Shown: in pieces, positions 7,506-16,193 of the stretch | Position numbering within the stretch: position 1 is the stretch's first letter | Layout: each line of letters begins with the position of its first letter | Assembly (NCBI GenBank): GCA_013297865.1 | Contig: JAAFIP010000003.1 | Span: 124,001 to 188,000 of the forward strand | Direction: 5' to 3' | Length of the DNA stretch: 64,000 bases | From: Polaromonas sp. | GTDB taxonomy: Bacteria > Pseudomonadota > Gammaproteobacteria > Burkholderiales > Burkholderiaceae_C | The notes under the pieces: generated by a model | Told to the model about the DNA's origin: nothing | Database searches by the model: none | What the model saw: only the letters and a program-made list of their open reading frames with translations | Translations under genes and position numbers: made by a program

Positions 7506-8855
7506 ATGGCAACACAAAAGAACCGTCACATCGTCATCATCGGTTGCGGTTTTGGAGGACTGGAAGCCGCCAAGGCGTTGCGCAAAGCCCCGGTGGACAT
7601 CACCCTGATTGATCGCAGCAATCACCATCTGTTCCAGCCTTTGCTCTACCAGGTCGCCACGGCCGGTCTGGCAGCCCCAGCGATTGCAGCGCCCATCCGC
7701 AACCTGTTTCGCAAACAGCATAACGTCACTACCCTGCTCGGCGATGTCATTGCCATTGACGCCACTGCACAGACCATTACTCTGGAAAGCAGCAGTGCCA
7801 CGGCATCCAAGGTGTCCTACGACCACCTGATTGTTGCTGCCGGGGCCACACACAGCTATTTTGGCAATGACGGCTGGGAGCAGTTTGCGCCCGGCCTTAA
7901 AACTCTGGGCGATGCGCTGGAACTGCGCAAGCGCATTCTGTTTGCCTTTGAAGCGGCCGAGCGCGAAACAGACTCCGTATTGCGCGAAGCGCTGTTGACG
8001 TTTGTGGTCATCGGCGCGGGGCCTACAGGTGTCGAGATGGCAGGCACCCTGGCCGAGATTGCGCGCCACACCCTGCCGGGTGAGTTTCGCAGCATTGATC
8101 CGTCCAGTGCACGTGTGCTGTTGGTAGAAGGCGGGCCACGCGTGCTGCAGGCCATGCCTGCTGACCTGAGCGAGAAGGCTTTGAAGCAATTGGAAAAACT
8201 GGGTGTGCAGGTGATGCTGGGCTGCAAGGTCACGGGCATTGATGCGGATGGCATCTCAGTGGACCACACTGATGGCACCACTACGAGCAACCGTATCCAA
8301 AGCAAAACCGTAGTCTGGGCCGCTGGTGTGGCAGCTTCACCCCTGGGCAAGCAGCTGGCTGACACTACTGCCTGCAGTATCGACCGCGCAGGCCGCGTAG
8401 TGGTGTTGCCCGATCTCAGCGTACCGGGCTTTGCCAGCATCTCGGTGGTGGGCGACATGGCTGCAGCCAAGAGTCACCACCGAGGTTTGGAGACCAGCGT
8501 GCCGGGCGTGTCTCCTGCGGCCAAGCAGATGGGCCGCTGCGCCGCCGCCAACATTGTGCTGCGCTTGCAGGGCAAACCCACCCAGGCCTTCCGCTATATG
8601 GACTACGGCAACCTGGCCACCATTGGCCGCAACGCTGCCGTGGTGGACCTGACATCACCGCTGGGCCATTTCAAGTTCAGTGGCTATTTTGCATGGCTGT
8701 TCTGGCTGTTCGCGCACATTTACTTTCTGATCGGTTTTCGCAACCGCTTTGTGGTGCTGCTCGACTGGGTGAGCGCCTACCTCAGTTTTACGCGACATGC
8801 GCGCGTGGTGGTGGGCAGCGCATCAGCCAACAGCGCTGCCAAGCCACAGCTTTAA
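7506..8855 (+). CDS. Type II NADH dehydrogenase-like NAD(P)/FAD oxidoreductase
   Basis: 449 residues. The first dinucleotide fold is IIGCGFGGLEAAKAL near the N-terminus (FAD), the second VVIGAGPTGVEMAGTLAEIA in the middle (NADH). The LYQVATAGL and VVGDMAAA motifs are typical of NDH-2. A hydrophobic and amphipathic C-terminal tail (YFAWLFWLFAHIYFLIGFRNRFVVLLDW) suits peripheral membrane attachment, so it probably passes electrons from NADH to quinone without proton pumping. The start at 7506 (MATQKNRHIVIIG) is chosen over the longer open frame because upstream residues overlap the divergent LLM gene. Its TAA overlaps the convergent GNAT stop within TTAA. Confidence 0.9.
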   Translation: MATQKNRHIVIIGCGFGGLEAAKALRKAPVDITLIDRSNHHLFQPLLYQVATAGLAAPAIAAPIRNLFRKQHNVTTLLGDVIAIDATAQTITLESSSATASKVSYDHLIVAAGATHSYFGNDGWEQFAPGLKTLGDALELRKRILFAFEAAERETDSVLREALLTFVVIGAGPTGVEMAGTLAEIARHTLPGEFRSIDPSSARVLLVEGGPRVLQAMPADLSEKALKQLEKLGVQVMLGCKVTGIDADGISVDHTDGTTTSNRIQSKTVVWAAGVAASPLGKQLADTTACSIDRAGRVVVLPDLSVPGFASISVVGDMAAAKSHHRGLETSVPGVSPAAKQMGRCAAANIVLRLQGKPTQAFRYMDYGNLATIGRNAAVVDLTSPLGHFKFSGYFAWLFWLFAHIYFLIGFRNRFVVLLDWVSAYLSFTRHARVVVGSASANSAAKPQL

Positions 8856-9604
8856 CCTGGCAACTGCCAGTACACGTATTTCCAGGCGGTGCGAAAGCCC
8901 AGTCGCTGGTACAAAGCCTGTGCATTGGTATTGTCTTCCTCCACTTGCAGCATCACCTGTTGCACCCTGCGCGCCAGCGCAGCGCGCGCCAAGCCTGCCA
9001 GCACCGCCGTGCCAAAGCCTTGACCACGGTAAGCCTCCAAGGTGTTGAGGCCGTGCACACAAGCCCATCCATGGCCGAACGCCACCGCCCCTGCAGCTAC
9101 TGTCTGTATGCCTTGCGCAACAGGCTGGCGAATGCTGGCGAACACCACGCCAGCGCCCCTTCGAAAGTTGCTCACACGGGCAACGTCATCGGCCGCAGGC
9201 TCGCGGCCTTTGGCAAACACGCGCACCCAGCCTGGGTCAGGTTCGCTGGCCAAGTCAACGGCTTTGGAGGCCACTGCGGTGCACAGCGCCGCAGCCTCGT
9301 GGGTTTGCACCCACGTAGGATAGGCAGGTCGATAGCCCAACGCATGCAGCTTGGCGCAGAAAGGGGCAAATGCAGGCCTGTCAGGCAGACGGAACTTGGC
9401 CTGCATGCACTGCTGCGCATAGCGCGCAATCATGTCTTCGATCAGTCCAGGGGCGGCATTGTCTGCCGCGTGGGACAAAGGCACTGCGCTGTGCGCACGG
9501 CCTATGGAACCCGCATCCATCGGCAGCAACCATCCCGGCAAGCTCTGCACAGCTTGCGGCGCCACGGCTGCGATAGTGCAGCGCTCTATGCCTTCAATAT
9601 CCAT
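8852..9604 (-). CDS. GNAT family N-acetyltransferase
   Basis: 250 residues. The C-terminal GNAT fold contains the acetyl-CoA loop YRGQGFGTAVLAGLARAAL and the final VEEDNTNAQALYQRLGFRTAWKYVYW. The N-terminal half, about 120 residues, is poorly conserved and may be a second, degenerate GNAT domain. The substrate is unknown. It lies 19 bases downstream of the AEC transporter and is probably cotranscribed with it. Confidence 0.88.
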   Translation of the reverse strand: MDIEGIERCTIAAVAPQAVQSLPGWLLPMDAGSIGRAHSAVPLSHAADNAAPGLIEDMIARYAQQCMQAKFRLPDRPAFAPFCAKLHALGYRPAYPTWVQTHEAAALCTAVASKAVDLASEPDPGWVRVFAKGREPAADDVARVSNFRRGAGVVFASIRQPVAQGIQTVAAGAVAFGHGWACVHGLNTLEAYRGQGFGTAVLAGLARAALARRVQQVMLQVEEDNTNAQALYQRLGFRTAWKYVYWQLPG

Positions 9605-9623
9605 TGTGTTTTCATCCTCGCGT

Positions 9624-10568
9624 TCACAGATACTGCACTAGCCACATCGTCAACGCCACCGTCGGCAGCGCCAGCACCGTGGACAGCGCTACGCTGGCCG
9701 TGATCAAGTCCTCTGCCACTTCATAGCGCTGGGAAAACAAAAACACATTGGCACCAATAGGCAACGAGGCAGTCACAATGACCACAGCCAGCGGCAGACC
9801 ACGCAGCCCCAGCAGCCAGGCCAGCGCGGCCACCAGCAAGGGCAACAGCAGATTTTTAGCCAGGCTGATCCACAGCGCTCCACGCAGTTGCGCGCCCATG
9901 GCGCTGCCCGCTAAAGTAACTCCCACCAGGATCAAGGCCAGCGGACTGAAGGACTGGCCCAGCAATTGCAAAGGCTTGTCAATCACCTCAGGGATGGCCA
10001 GGCCCGTCTGTGCAAACAGCAGGCCACAAATGATGGGCAATGGCACCGGATGGATGATGGCATTGCGTGCAGACAGTGCCACCGTGCGCCACAAGGCTGG
10101 TCGCTGAGCAGAATCGAGCCGGTGCTCGCGCAGCAACGCAAACTCCAGCACCAGCGTGGCCACCGTCAGCATGACCAGCGCGTGCAAGGACACCAGTGGC
10201 AGCAAAACAGCCAGCCCTGCACTGCCATACGCAATACCTATCAACGCAATGCCGATCATCACCGTATTGCTGAATGTTGCCGCCAGCGCCACCACGGCAC
10301 CACGCCGCGTGAAGCCCACCACCGCCAATACGCAGGCAAACAGCAGCCACATAGAACCAAAATACGCCACCAGGCTGCGTACATCCACGCCTTCGGGGTG
10401 CACCTGTGCCATGGTGCGAAACAGCAGCGCGGGCAGCACCACCATGAAGATCAAATTGGACAGGTCTTTGACGGCATGGCTGCTGATCCAGCCCATGCGT
10501 CCAGCCAGCACACCTAATGCAATCAGCATCACAACAGGTAACAGGGCGCTCACTACGGGGGTATTCAT
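9624..10568 (-). CDS. AEC family transporter (auxin efflux carrier-like)
   Basis: A 314-residue integral membrane protein with about ten hydrophobic segments in the two five-helix halves typical of the family. The start VVSALLPVVMLIALGVLAGRMGWI and the late LPIGANVFLFSQRYEVAEDLITASVALSTVLALPTVALTMWLV are characteristic. Bacterial relatives transport malonate, malate or other small carboxylates, but the substrate cannot be read from the sequence. It lies upstream of the GNAT gene on the same strand. Confidence 0.9.
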   Translation of the reverse strand: MNTPVVSALLPVVMLIALGVLAGRMGWISSHAVKDLSNLIFMVVLPALLFRTMAQVHPEGVDVRSLVAYFGSMWLLFACVLAVVGFTRRGAVVALAATFSNTVMIGIALIGIAYGSAGLAVLLPLVSLHALVMLTVATLVLEFALLREHRLDSAQRPALWRTVALSARNAIIHPVPLPIICGLLFAQTGLAIPEVIDKPLQLLGQSFSPLALILVGVTLAGSAMGAQLRGALWISLAKNLLLPLLVAALAWLLGLRGLPLAVVIVTASLPIGANVFLFSQRYEVAEDLITASVALSTVLALPTVALTMWLVQYL

Positions 10569-10722
10569 AGCGCAAGTGTAAGGGTCTGTGCTGACAGTGC
10601 TGGACTAGAGTGCACCCAGGGAGTGCGCCAGGCCGACTAAGAGAAGCATATTGGTGCAGAGGGTTTTTCCTAGTGATGGATCGCTCACACCACAGCGCAA
10701 GCACGCAAGGTCTGAGCTACTA

Positions 10723-10756
10723 TCAGACAGTTGGTATGTTTTATGCAACTGTCTGA
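10723..10756. promoter_or_regulatory. Inverted repeat upstream of aapJ (probable operator)
   Basis: A perfect 11-bp inverted repeat, TCAGACAGTTG / CAACTGTCTGA, separated by 12 bases, centred about 95 bases before the aapJ start codon. No T-tract follows, and its position fits a regulator-binding site better than a terminator. The regulator is not known. Confidence 0.5.
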
Positions 10757-10833
10757 AAAGCACCCTGACAAGGCATACCACCTCGTTAATTAACCGCCTT
10801 GTTGAATCTATACAGGCTTATTTGGAGAATCCC

Positions 10834-11871
10834 ATGTTGAAGAACCTTAAAAAGCTCAGTCTGCTGTCTGCAGCGGCAGCTACCTTGGCCATCACCGCCA
10901 TGCCAGCCCATGCAGGCAAAACCCTGGACGCCATCAAAGCCCGCGGTCAGGTCGTCTGCGGCGTTAACGTAGGCCTGGCCGGTTTTTCGGTGGCTGACAG
11001 CAATGGCGCATGGACCGGTATGGATGTAGACCACTGCAAGGCGATTGCTGCAGCTGTGCTGGGCGATGCCAGCAAGGTGAAGTGGGTGCCGCTGAATGCC
11101 CAACAACGCTTTACAGCACTGCAATCCGGTGAAGTGGACATTTTGAGCCGCAATACCACCTTCTCCCTCACCCGCGATGCCTCGTTGGGCCTGCATATGA
11201 CCGCTGTTACTTACTATGACGGCCAAGGCTTCATGGTGCCTGTAAAGAGCAAAGTCAAAAGCGCCAAGAGCCTCAAGGGCGCTACGGTGTGCGTGCAGTC
11301 TGGCACCACCACTGAAAAGAACCTGACCGACTACAGCAAGGCCAACAACCTGAACATGAAGCCCGTCGTGTTTGAAAAACAGGAAGCCGTCAACGCTGCT
11401 TACTTCTCTGGCCGTTGCCAGGCTTACACCACCGACGCTTCGGGCCTGGCCTCGGTGCGCAACAAGGAAGCCAAAGACCCGAAAGAGCATTTGATCCTCC
11501 CCGAGCTGATCTCCAAAGAACCCCTGGGCCCCATGGTGCGCCGTGGTGATGACGAGTGGTTTGCCATCGTGAAATGGGTGGTTTACGGTTTGCTCGAAGC
11601 TGAAGAATACGGCGTTACTCAGGCCAATGTGGAAGCCATGGCCAAGGACAGCAAAGACCCCGTGGTCGGTCGCCTCACCGGCAGCGGTGAAGATACTGGC
11701 AAGCTGCTGGGCCTGGACAAGGACTGGCTGGTGCGCGCTGTCAAGGCTGTGGGCAACTACGGCGAGATTTTTGAGCGCAACGTCGGCCCCAAAACTGCCC
11801 TGGCCCTGCCCCGCGGCAGCAACAATCTGTGGAACCAGGGTGGCCTGATGTACGCACCGCCCGTACGTTGA
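10834..11871 (+). CDS. aapJ: General L-amino-acid ABC transporter, periplasmic binding protein
   Basis: 345 residues. A signal peptide ends at AMPAHA|GKTLD (about residue 27), followed by the family-3 solute-binding fold: TLDAIKARGQVVCGVNVGLAGFSVADSNGAWTGMDVDHCKAIAAAVLG and VDILSRNTTFSLTRD. The last part (LTGSGEDTGKLLGLDKDWLVRAVKAVGNYGEIFERNVG) is specific to AapJ/BztA. It captures polar L-amino acids and delivers them to AapQM. GGAGAAT precedes the ATG at 10834. It is the first gene of aapJQMP, and a 128-base gap separates it from aapQ. Confidence 0.95.
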   Translation: MLKNLKKLSLLSAAAATLAITAMPAHAGKTLDAIKARGQVVCGVNVGLAGFSVADSNGAWTGMDVDHCKAIAAAVLGDASKVKWVPLNAQQRFTALQSGEVDILSRNTTFSLTRDASLGLHMTAVTYYDGQGFMVPVKSKVKSAKSLKGATVCVQSGTTTEKNLTDYSKANNLNMKPVVFEKQEAVNAAYFSGRCQAYTTDASGLASVRNKEAKDPKEHLILPELISKEPLGPMVRRGDDEWFAIVKWVVYGLLEAEEYGVTQANVEAMAKDSKDPVVGRLTGSGEDTGKLLGLDKDWLVRAVKAVGNYGEIFERNVGPKTALALPRGSNNLWNQGGLMYAPPVR

Positions 11872-11999
11872 TCCTGATCTGCATTCCCGCCCGATTTGAC
11901 GCTTAGGCGTTTAGATCCTCCACGGGCCGCATCCTTCGCAGCAATGCACCAGGTGTGGCCCGTTTCTCGTTGTGGTTTGTATTTTTATAAAGACTACCT

Positions 12000-13217
12000 A
12001 TGTCCGACCCTTCGTCCACACCGCACCGCATGATCGAGGCACGCAGCATGCCGCCGCCCAGGCGCAGCGCCTTTTCCTGGCGCAGCAAGCAGGCGCGCAG
12101 CGTGATCTACCAGGTCCTCGCTCTGGCCACCATCAGCTTTTTGATCTGGCTGCTGGTCACCAATACCCTGGCCAATATGAAGGCCCGGGGCATCCAGAGC
12201 GGTTTTGACTTCCTGCTGCAGCCTGCAGGCTTTGACATTGGTGAGGAGTGGATTGGCTTTGACTCAAACAACCATTACTGGCGCGCATTTTTGGCCGGCT
12301 TGGTCAACACCCTGCGCGTGGCAGTGATCGGTATTTTTCTCACGACCATTTTGGGCACCTTGCTGGGCGTGGGCCGGTTTTCACGCAACGCCCTGGTGCG
12401 CGGCATTTGCTACTGCTATGTAGAAATGTTCCGCAACATCCCGGTGCTGCTGCAGTTGCTGATGTGGTATCTGCTATTTACCGAGTACTTGCCACAGGTG
12501 GACAGTGCGCTGCAATTGGGCAATATGTTCTTTCTCAGCAAGAACGGCATTTCCTTTCCCAGCCTGGTGTGGCAATCGGGGCACACGCTGGCGGTGGCTG
12601 GCGCTGCAATAGGCAGCGTGCTGGCCTATCTGCACGCCCGCTCAGCGCGGGCACATTTCGAGAAGACTGGCAGGCAGCGGCCCGTCTTTTGGGTGGCCGT
12701 GGCGCTCGTGCTGGGTGGCGCCGTGCTGGGCTGGCTCGTGGGTGGTGCGCCCAACCAGTGGAATCTTCCTCAACTCACAGAAACGCAGGTCGAAGGCGGC
12801 GGTGCGCTGTCACCCGAGTACCTGGCTGTCACCATTGGCCTGGTGCTGTACACCTCGGCATTTGTGGCAGAAGTGGTGCGCGGTGGCATTGCATCGGTGT
12901 CCCTGGGTCAACATGAGGCCAGCGCGTCGCTGGGTCTGTCGCGGGCCCACTCCATGCGCTTGGTGGTGCTGCCGCAGGCCTTGCGGGTGATCATTCCGCC
13001 CATGACCAACCAGTTCCTGAATCTGACCAAAAACTCTTCGCTGGCTGTGGCTGTCGGCTACCCCGACGTCGTGTCCATTGCCAACACCTCGCTCAACCAG
13101 ACTGGCCGAGCCGTGGAATGTATTGCCATCATCATGCTGGTGTACCTGACAACCTCGTTGGTCACGTCAGGTTTCATGAACTGGTTCAATGCCCGCGCGG
13201 CCATCAAGGAAAGGTAG
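12000..13217 (+). CDS. aapQ: General L-amino-acid ABC transporter, permease
   Basis: A 405-residue inner-membrane permease. The N-terminal YQVLALATISFLIWLLVTNTLANMKARGI and GFDFLLQPAGFDIGEEWIGF are typical of AapQ/BztB, as is a long extra hydrophobic segment before the EAA loop (EASASLGLSRAHSMRLVVLPQALRVIIPPMTNQFLNLTKNSSLAVAVGYPD). It forms the channel with AapM. aapM starts 6 bases after its stop. Confidence 0.95.
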   Translation: MSDPSSTPHRMIEARSMPPPRRSAFSWRSKQARSVIYQVLALATISFLIWLLVTNTLANMKARGIQSGFDFLLQPAGFDIGEEWIGFDSNNHYWRAFLAGLVNTLRVAVIGIFLTTILGTLLGVGRFSRNALVRGICYCYVEMFRNIPVLLQLLMWYLLFTEYLPQVDSALQLGNMFFLSKNGISFPSLVWQSGHTLAVAGAAIGSVLAYLHARSARAHFEKTGRQRPVFWVAVALVLGGAVLGWLVGGAPNQWNLPQLTETQVEGGGALSPEYLAVTIGLVLYTSAFVAEVVRGGIASVSLGQHEASASLGLSRAHSMRLVVLPQALRVIIPPMTNQFLNLTKNSSLAVAVGYPDVVSIANTSLNQTGRAVECIAIIMLVYLTTSLVTSGFMNWFNARAAIKER

Positions 13218-13223
13218 GCCGCC

Positions 13224-14327
13224 ATGTCTGATGTTTTTGTACCTCTGCCAGCCCGCCCTGCCCCCATCAAGACAGAGGGCATGCTGCCCTGGATCCGCAG
13301 CAATCTGTTTTCCAGCCTGCCCAACACCCTGCTGTCTGTTGCCATGCTTGCCGTAGTGCTGTGGGCAGCTTGGGGCGCTGTGGGCTGGGGCATTATCAAC
13401 GCCGTGACCGCCGCCAATGCCGACCTGTGCCAGGCCAACCGAGGGCTGGGTGCCTGCTGGGGGGTAGTCAATGAGAAAGCACGCCTGATTGTCATGGGTC
13501 GCTATCCGCGTGAAGAGCATTGGCGGCCCGCCTTGGCTACCGTGCTGCTTTTGGGCTTGGTCGTCAGCAGCTGCAGCCCGCGCTTTTGGAAGGCCTGGTT
13601 GCCCCTGCTATGGGCGGCCGTGCTGGCTGCCTTCTTCACGCTCATGGGCGGTGGGGTGATGGGGCTGACCAAAGTACCTACCGACCAATGGGGTGGTTTG
13701 CCGCTGACCATCATGTTGACCGTGATTTCCATGACGATGGCATTCCCCATTGCTGTGGCAGTCGCGCTGGGTCGACGCTCCAATATGCCCGCCATCAAAA
13801 GCCTGTGCGTCGTCTATGTCGAGCTCATCCGCGGCGTGCCTTTGATTTCGGTGCTGTTCATGGCGTCTTTCATGCTGCCGCTGTTCATGCCGATTGGCAA
13901 ATCGCCTGATGTGCTGATCCGCGTGGTGGTGGGTATTACCCTGTTTGCAGCAGCCTATATGGCCGAGATCATTCGCGGTGGTTTGCAGTCCCTGCCCAAA
14001 GGGCAAACCGAGGCAGCAGCCAGCCTGGGTTTGGGCTACTGGCAAACACAGATCAAGATCGTGCTGCCCCAGGCCCTGGGCACCGTGGTGCCCAGCATCA
14101 TGAACAACTTCATCTCGCTGTTCAAGGACACCTCGCTGGTCACCATCGTCTCGCTGTTCGAGCTGACAGGTGCGCTCAGCCTGGCCGTAGGCTCAGACCC
14201 GAACTGGCGGCCCTTCAAGATTGAGGCTTACTTCTTCATTGCTGCCATCTATTTTGGCTTCTGCTTTGCCATGTCCCGCTACAGCTTGTGGATTGAAAAG
14301 CGTGTCGCTGTGGGCAAGGCCCGCTGA
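13224..14327 (+). CDS. aapM: General L-amino-acid ABC transporter, permease
   Basis: A 367-residue second permease of the pair. The EAA loop TEAAASLGLGYWQTQIKIVLPQALGTVVPSIMNNFISLFKDTSLVTIVSLFELTGAL contacts the ATPase. Other family features are GGLPLTIMLTVISMTMAFPIAVAVALGRRS and the C-terminal AMSRYSLWIEKR. AAGGAAAGGTAGGCCGCC precedes the ATG, so translation is probably coupled to aapQ. Confidence 0.95.
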   Translation: MSDVFVPLPARPAPIKTEGMLPWIRSNLFSSLPNTLLSVAMLAVVLWAAWGAVGWGIINAVTAANADLCQANRGLGACWGVVNEKARLIVMGRYPREEHWRPALATVLLLGLVVSSCSPRFWKAWLPLLWAAVLAAFFTLMGGGVMGLTKVPTDQWGGLPLTIMLTVISMTMAFPIAVAVALGRRSNMPAIKSLCVVYVELIRGVPLISVLFMASFMLPLFMPIGKSPDVLIRVVVGITLFAAAYMAEIIRGGLQSLPKGQTEAAASLGLGYWQTQIKIVLPQALGTVVPSIMNNFISLFKDTSLVTIVSLFELTGALSLAVGSDPNWRPFKIEAYFFIAAIYFGFCFAMSRYSLWIEKRVAVGKAR

Positions 14328-14384
14328 AGACTGATGCACCATAGCGCCTAACTGCATAGTGAAATGAAAAATCAAGGAACACAG

Positions 14385-15128
14385 ATGACTGAACCCATCA
14401 TTACTTTTCAAAAAGTCAACAAATGGTATGGCAACAACTTTCACGTCCTGCGCGATATTGACCTGACGATCACCCAGGGCGAGCGCCTGGTCATCTGCGG
14501 GCCTTCAGGCTCGGGCAAATCAACCCTGATCCGCTGCATCAACGCGCTGGAAGACTATCAGGAAGGCACCCTGACCGTGGCAGGCTCGGTGCTGGGCGAT
14601 GACATCAAGGCCATCGATGCGGTGCGCCGCGAAGTGGGCATGGTGTTCCAGCAGTTCAACCTGTTCCCGCACCTCACGGTGCTGGAGAACCTCACCCTGT
14701 CACCCACCTGGGTGGCGGGCATGCCCAAAAAGGAAGCCACCGAGCGCGCCATGGCGCAGCTGGAGCGCGTGCGCATTGCCGAGCAGGCAAAAAAGTATCC
14801 CCTGCAGCTCTCGGGCGGGCAGCAGCAGCGCGTGGCCATTGCCCGTGCACTGTGCCTGACGCCCAAAATCATGCTGTTTGACGAGCCCACATCTGCGCTG
14901 GACCCCGAGATGATCAAGGAAGTGCTGGACGTGATGATTGGCCTGGCCGATGGCGGCATGACCATGCTGTGTGTGACGCACGAGATGGGCTTTGCCAAGG
15001 CAGTGGCTGACCGTGTGATTTTCATGGACCAGGGACAGATCGTGGAGCAAAACACGCCCGAAGAATTCTTCAACCACCCCAAAACAGACCGCAGCAAGGA
15101 CTTTCTGTCCAAAATCCTGGGGCATTGA
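14385..15128 (+). CDS. aapP: General L-amino-acid ABC transporter, ATP-binding protein
   Basis: 247-residue ABC ATPase with Walker [11 protein letters not shown]-loop [16 protein letters not shown], signature [15 protein letters not shown], Walker [15 protein letters not shown] and H-loop VTHEMGFAK. It energises uptake through AapQM. The ATG at 14385 is preferred over the in-frame ATG at 14364 because AAGGAA lies at ideal distance. It is the last gene of the aap operon. Confidence 0.95.
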   Translation: MTEPIITFQKVNKWYGNNFHVLRDIDLTITQGERLVICGPSGSGKSTLIRCINALEDYQEGTLTVAGSVLGDDIKAIDAVRREVGMVFQQFNLFPHLTVLENLTLSPTWVAGMPKKEATERAMAQLERVRIAEQAKKYPLQLSGGQQQRVAIARALCLTPKIMLFDEPTSALDPEMIKEVLDVMIGLADGGMTMLCVTHEMGFAKAVADRVIFMDQGQIVEQNTPEEFFNHPKTDRSKDFLSKILGH

Positions 15129-15211
15129 GTTCAGCACACCACACTGCACACCCGAATACTGTGATGTTTTTGTGATAATTCTCCATAATTCACTGCGGGT
15201 ACTACCAAACT

Positions 15212-15242
15212 CATAGCACAAGAACATTACAATTGTGCTATG
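15212..15242. promoter_or_regulatory. Perfect inverted repeat covering the start codon of the amidotransferase gene
   Basis: CATAGCACAA (15212-15221) and TTGTGCTATG (15233-15242) form a 10-bp perfect inverted repeat with an 11-base spacer. The right arm ends on the ATG of the next gene. It could be an operator or an mRNA hairpin that hides the start. No Shine-Dalgarno sequence is seen before this ATG. Confidence 0.5.
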
Positions 15243-16100
15243 TGCCAACTACTAGGTATGAATTCCGCCAATCCAGCGGACTTGCGGTTTTCATTCACCG
15301 GCTTTGCGGCGCGCGGGGGCCTGACTGACCACCACGGGGATGGTTTCGGTGTGGGTTTTTTTGAAGACAAGGCCTGTCGCCTGTTCATGGACAACCAGCC
15401 CGCTTCGGCCTCGCCTGTGGCCGACCTGCTCAAAAACTACGCCATCAAATCGCGCAACGTGGTGGCCCATATCCGCAAAGCCACCCAGGGCGATGCCCTG
15501 CGCCTGGAAAACTGCCACCCCTTTACCCGCGAGCTGTGGGGACGCCACTGGCTGTTCGCCCACAACGGCGACCTGCAGGGCTACAGACCCCGTTTGGATG
15601 GCAACTATCTGCCCGTGGGCAGCACAGACAGTGAGCTGGCGTTTTGCGACATCATGCAGACGCTGCGCGCTGTCAACCCGCCCATGTGCAGTGACGGCGC
15701 TACCTCAGTAGCACCGTGCTCACTGGACAAGGTGTTTGACGCCTTGCACGAGGTTACGCAGCGCACAGCTGAGCATGGCGTATTCAACTTCCTGCTGTCC
15801 AACGGGCAAGCCATGTTTGCCCACTGCTCGACCCGGCTGTGGTATCTGGTGCGCCAATGGCCGTTTTCCAATGCCCAGTTGATTGACGCCGATCTGAGCA
15901 TGGACTTTGCGCAGACCAATGCCTCCAACGACCGCCTGTGCATCATCGCCACCCAGCCGCTCACGCGCAATGAGCACTGGCAGCAGTTGGAGCCTGGCCA
16001 GCTGCTGTGGATCGAGGGTGGCCACATCGTGCGCCGTGAGCAACTGCGTGTAAGCGACGAAGTACGTCGCAAAAACGAAGAAAACCTGGCCTGCGTGTAA
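15240..16100 (+). CDS. Class II glutamine amidotransferase (YafJ-like)
   Basis: 286 residues of a stand-alone Ntn-type glutaminase domain. C2 directly after the initiator Met (MCQLLGMNSA) becomes the N-terminal nucleophile. FAARGGLTDHHGDGFGVGFFED, RNVVAHIRKAT and LFAHNGDL match the YafJ family, and STDSELAFCDIMQTL follows. The biological role of YafJ proteins is unclear; they lack a fused synthetase domain. The start codon is embedded in a perfect inverted repeat. It lies 111 bases downstream of aapP and may be independently expressed. Confidence 0.9.
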   Translation: MCQLLGMNSANPADLRFSFTGFAARGGLTDHHGDGFGVGFFEDKACRLFMDNQPASASPVADLLKNYAIKSRNVVAHIRKATQGDALRLENCHPFTRELWGRHWLFAHNGDLQGYRPRLDGNYLPVGSTDSELAFCDIMQTLRAVNPPMCSDGATSVAPCSLDKVFDALHEVTQRTAEHGVFNFLLSNGQAMFAHCSTRLWYLVRQWPFSNAQLIDADLSMDFAQTNASNDRLCIIATQPLTRNEHWQQLEPGQLLWIEGGHIVRREQLRVSDEVRRKNEENLACV

Positions 16101-16193
16101 GGCACACAGCCCAGAGTGCGGCTGATACCTACTGGCGCAGTGCCTGCAAGCGCGCTAGACTGTTGGGTACTTATTGTCATGACAAGGACCATC

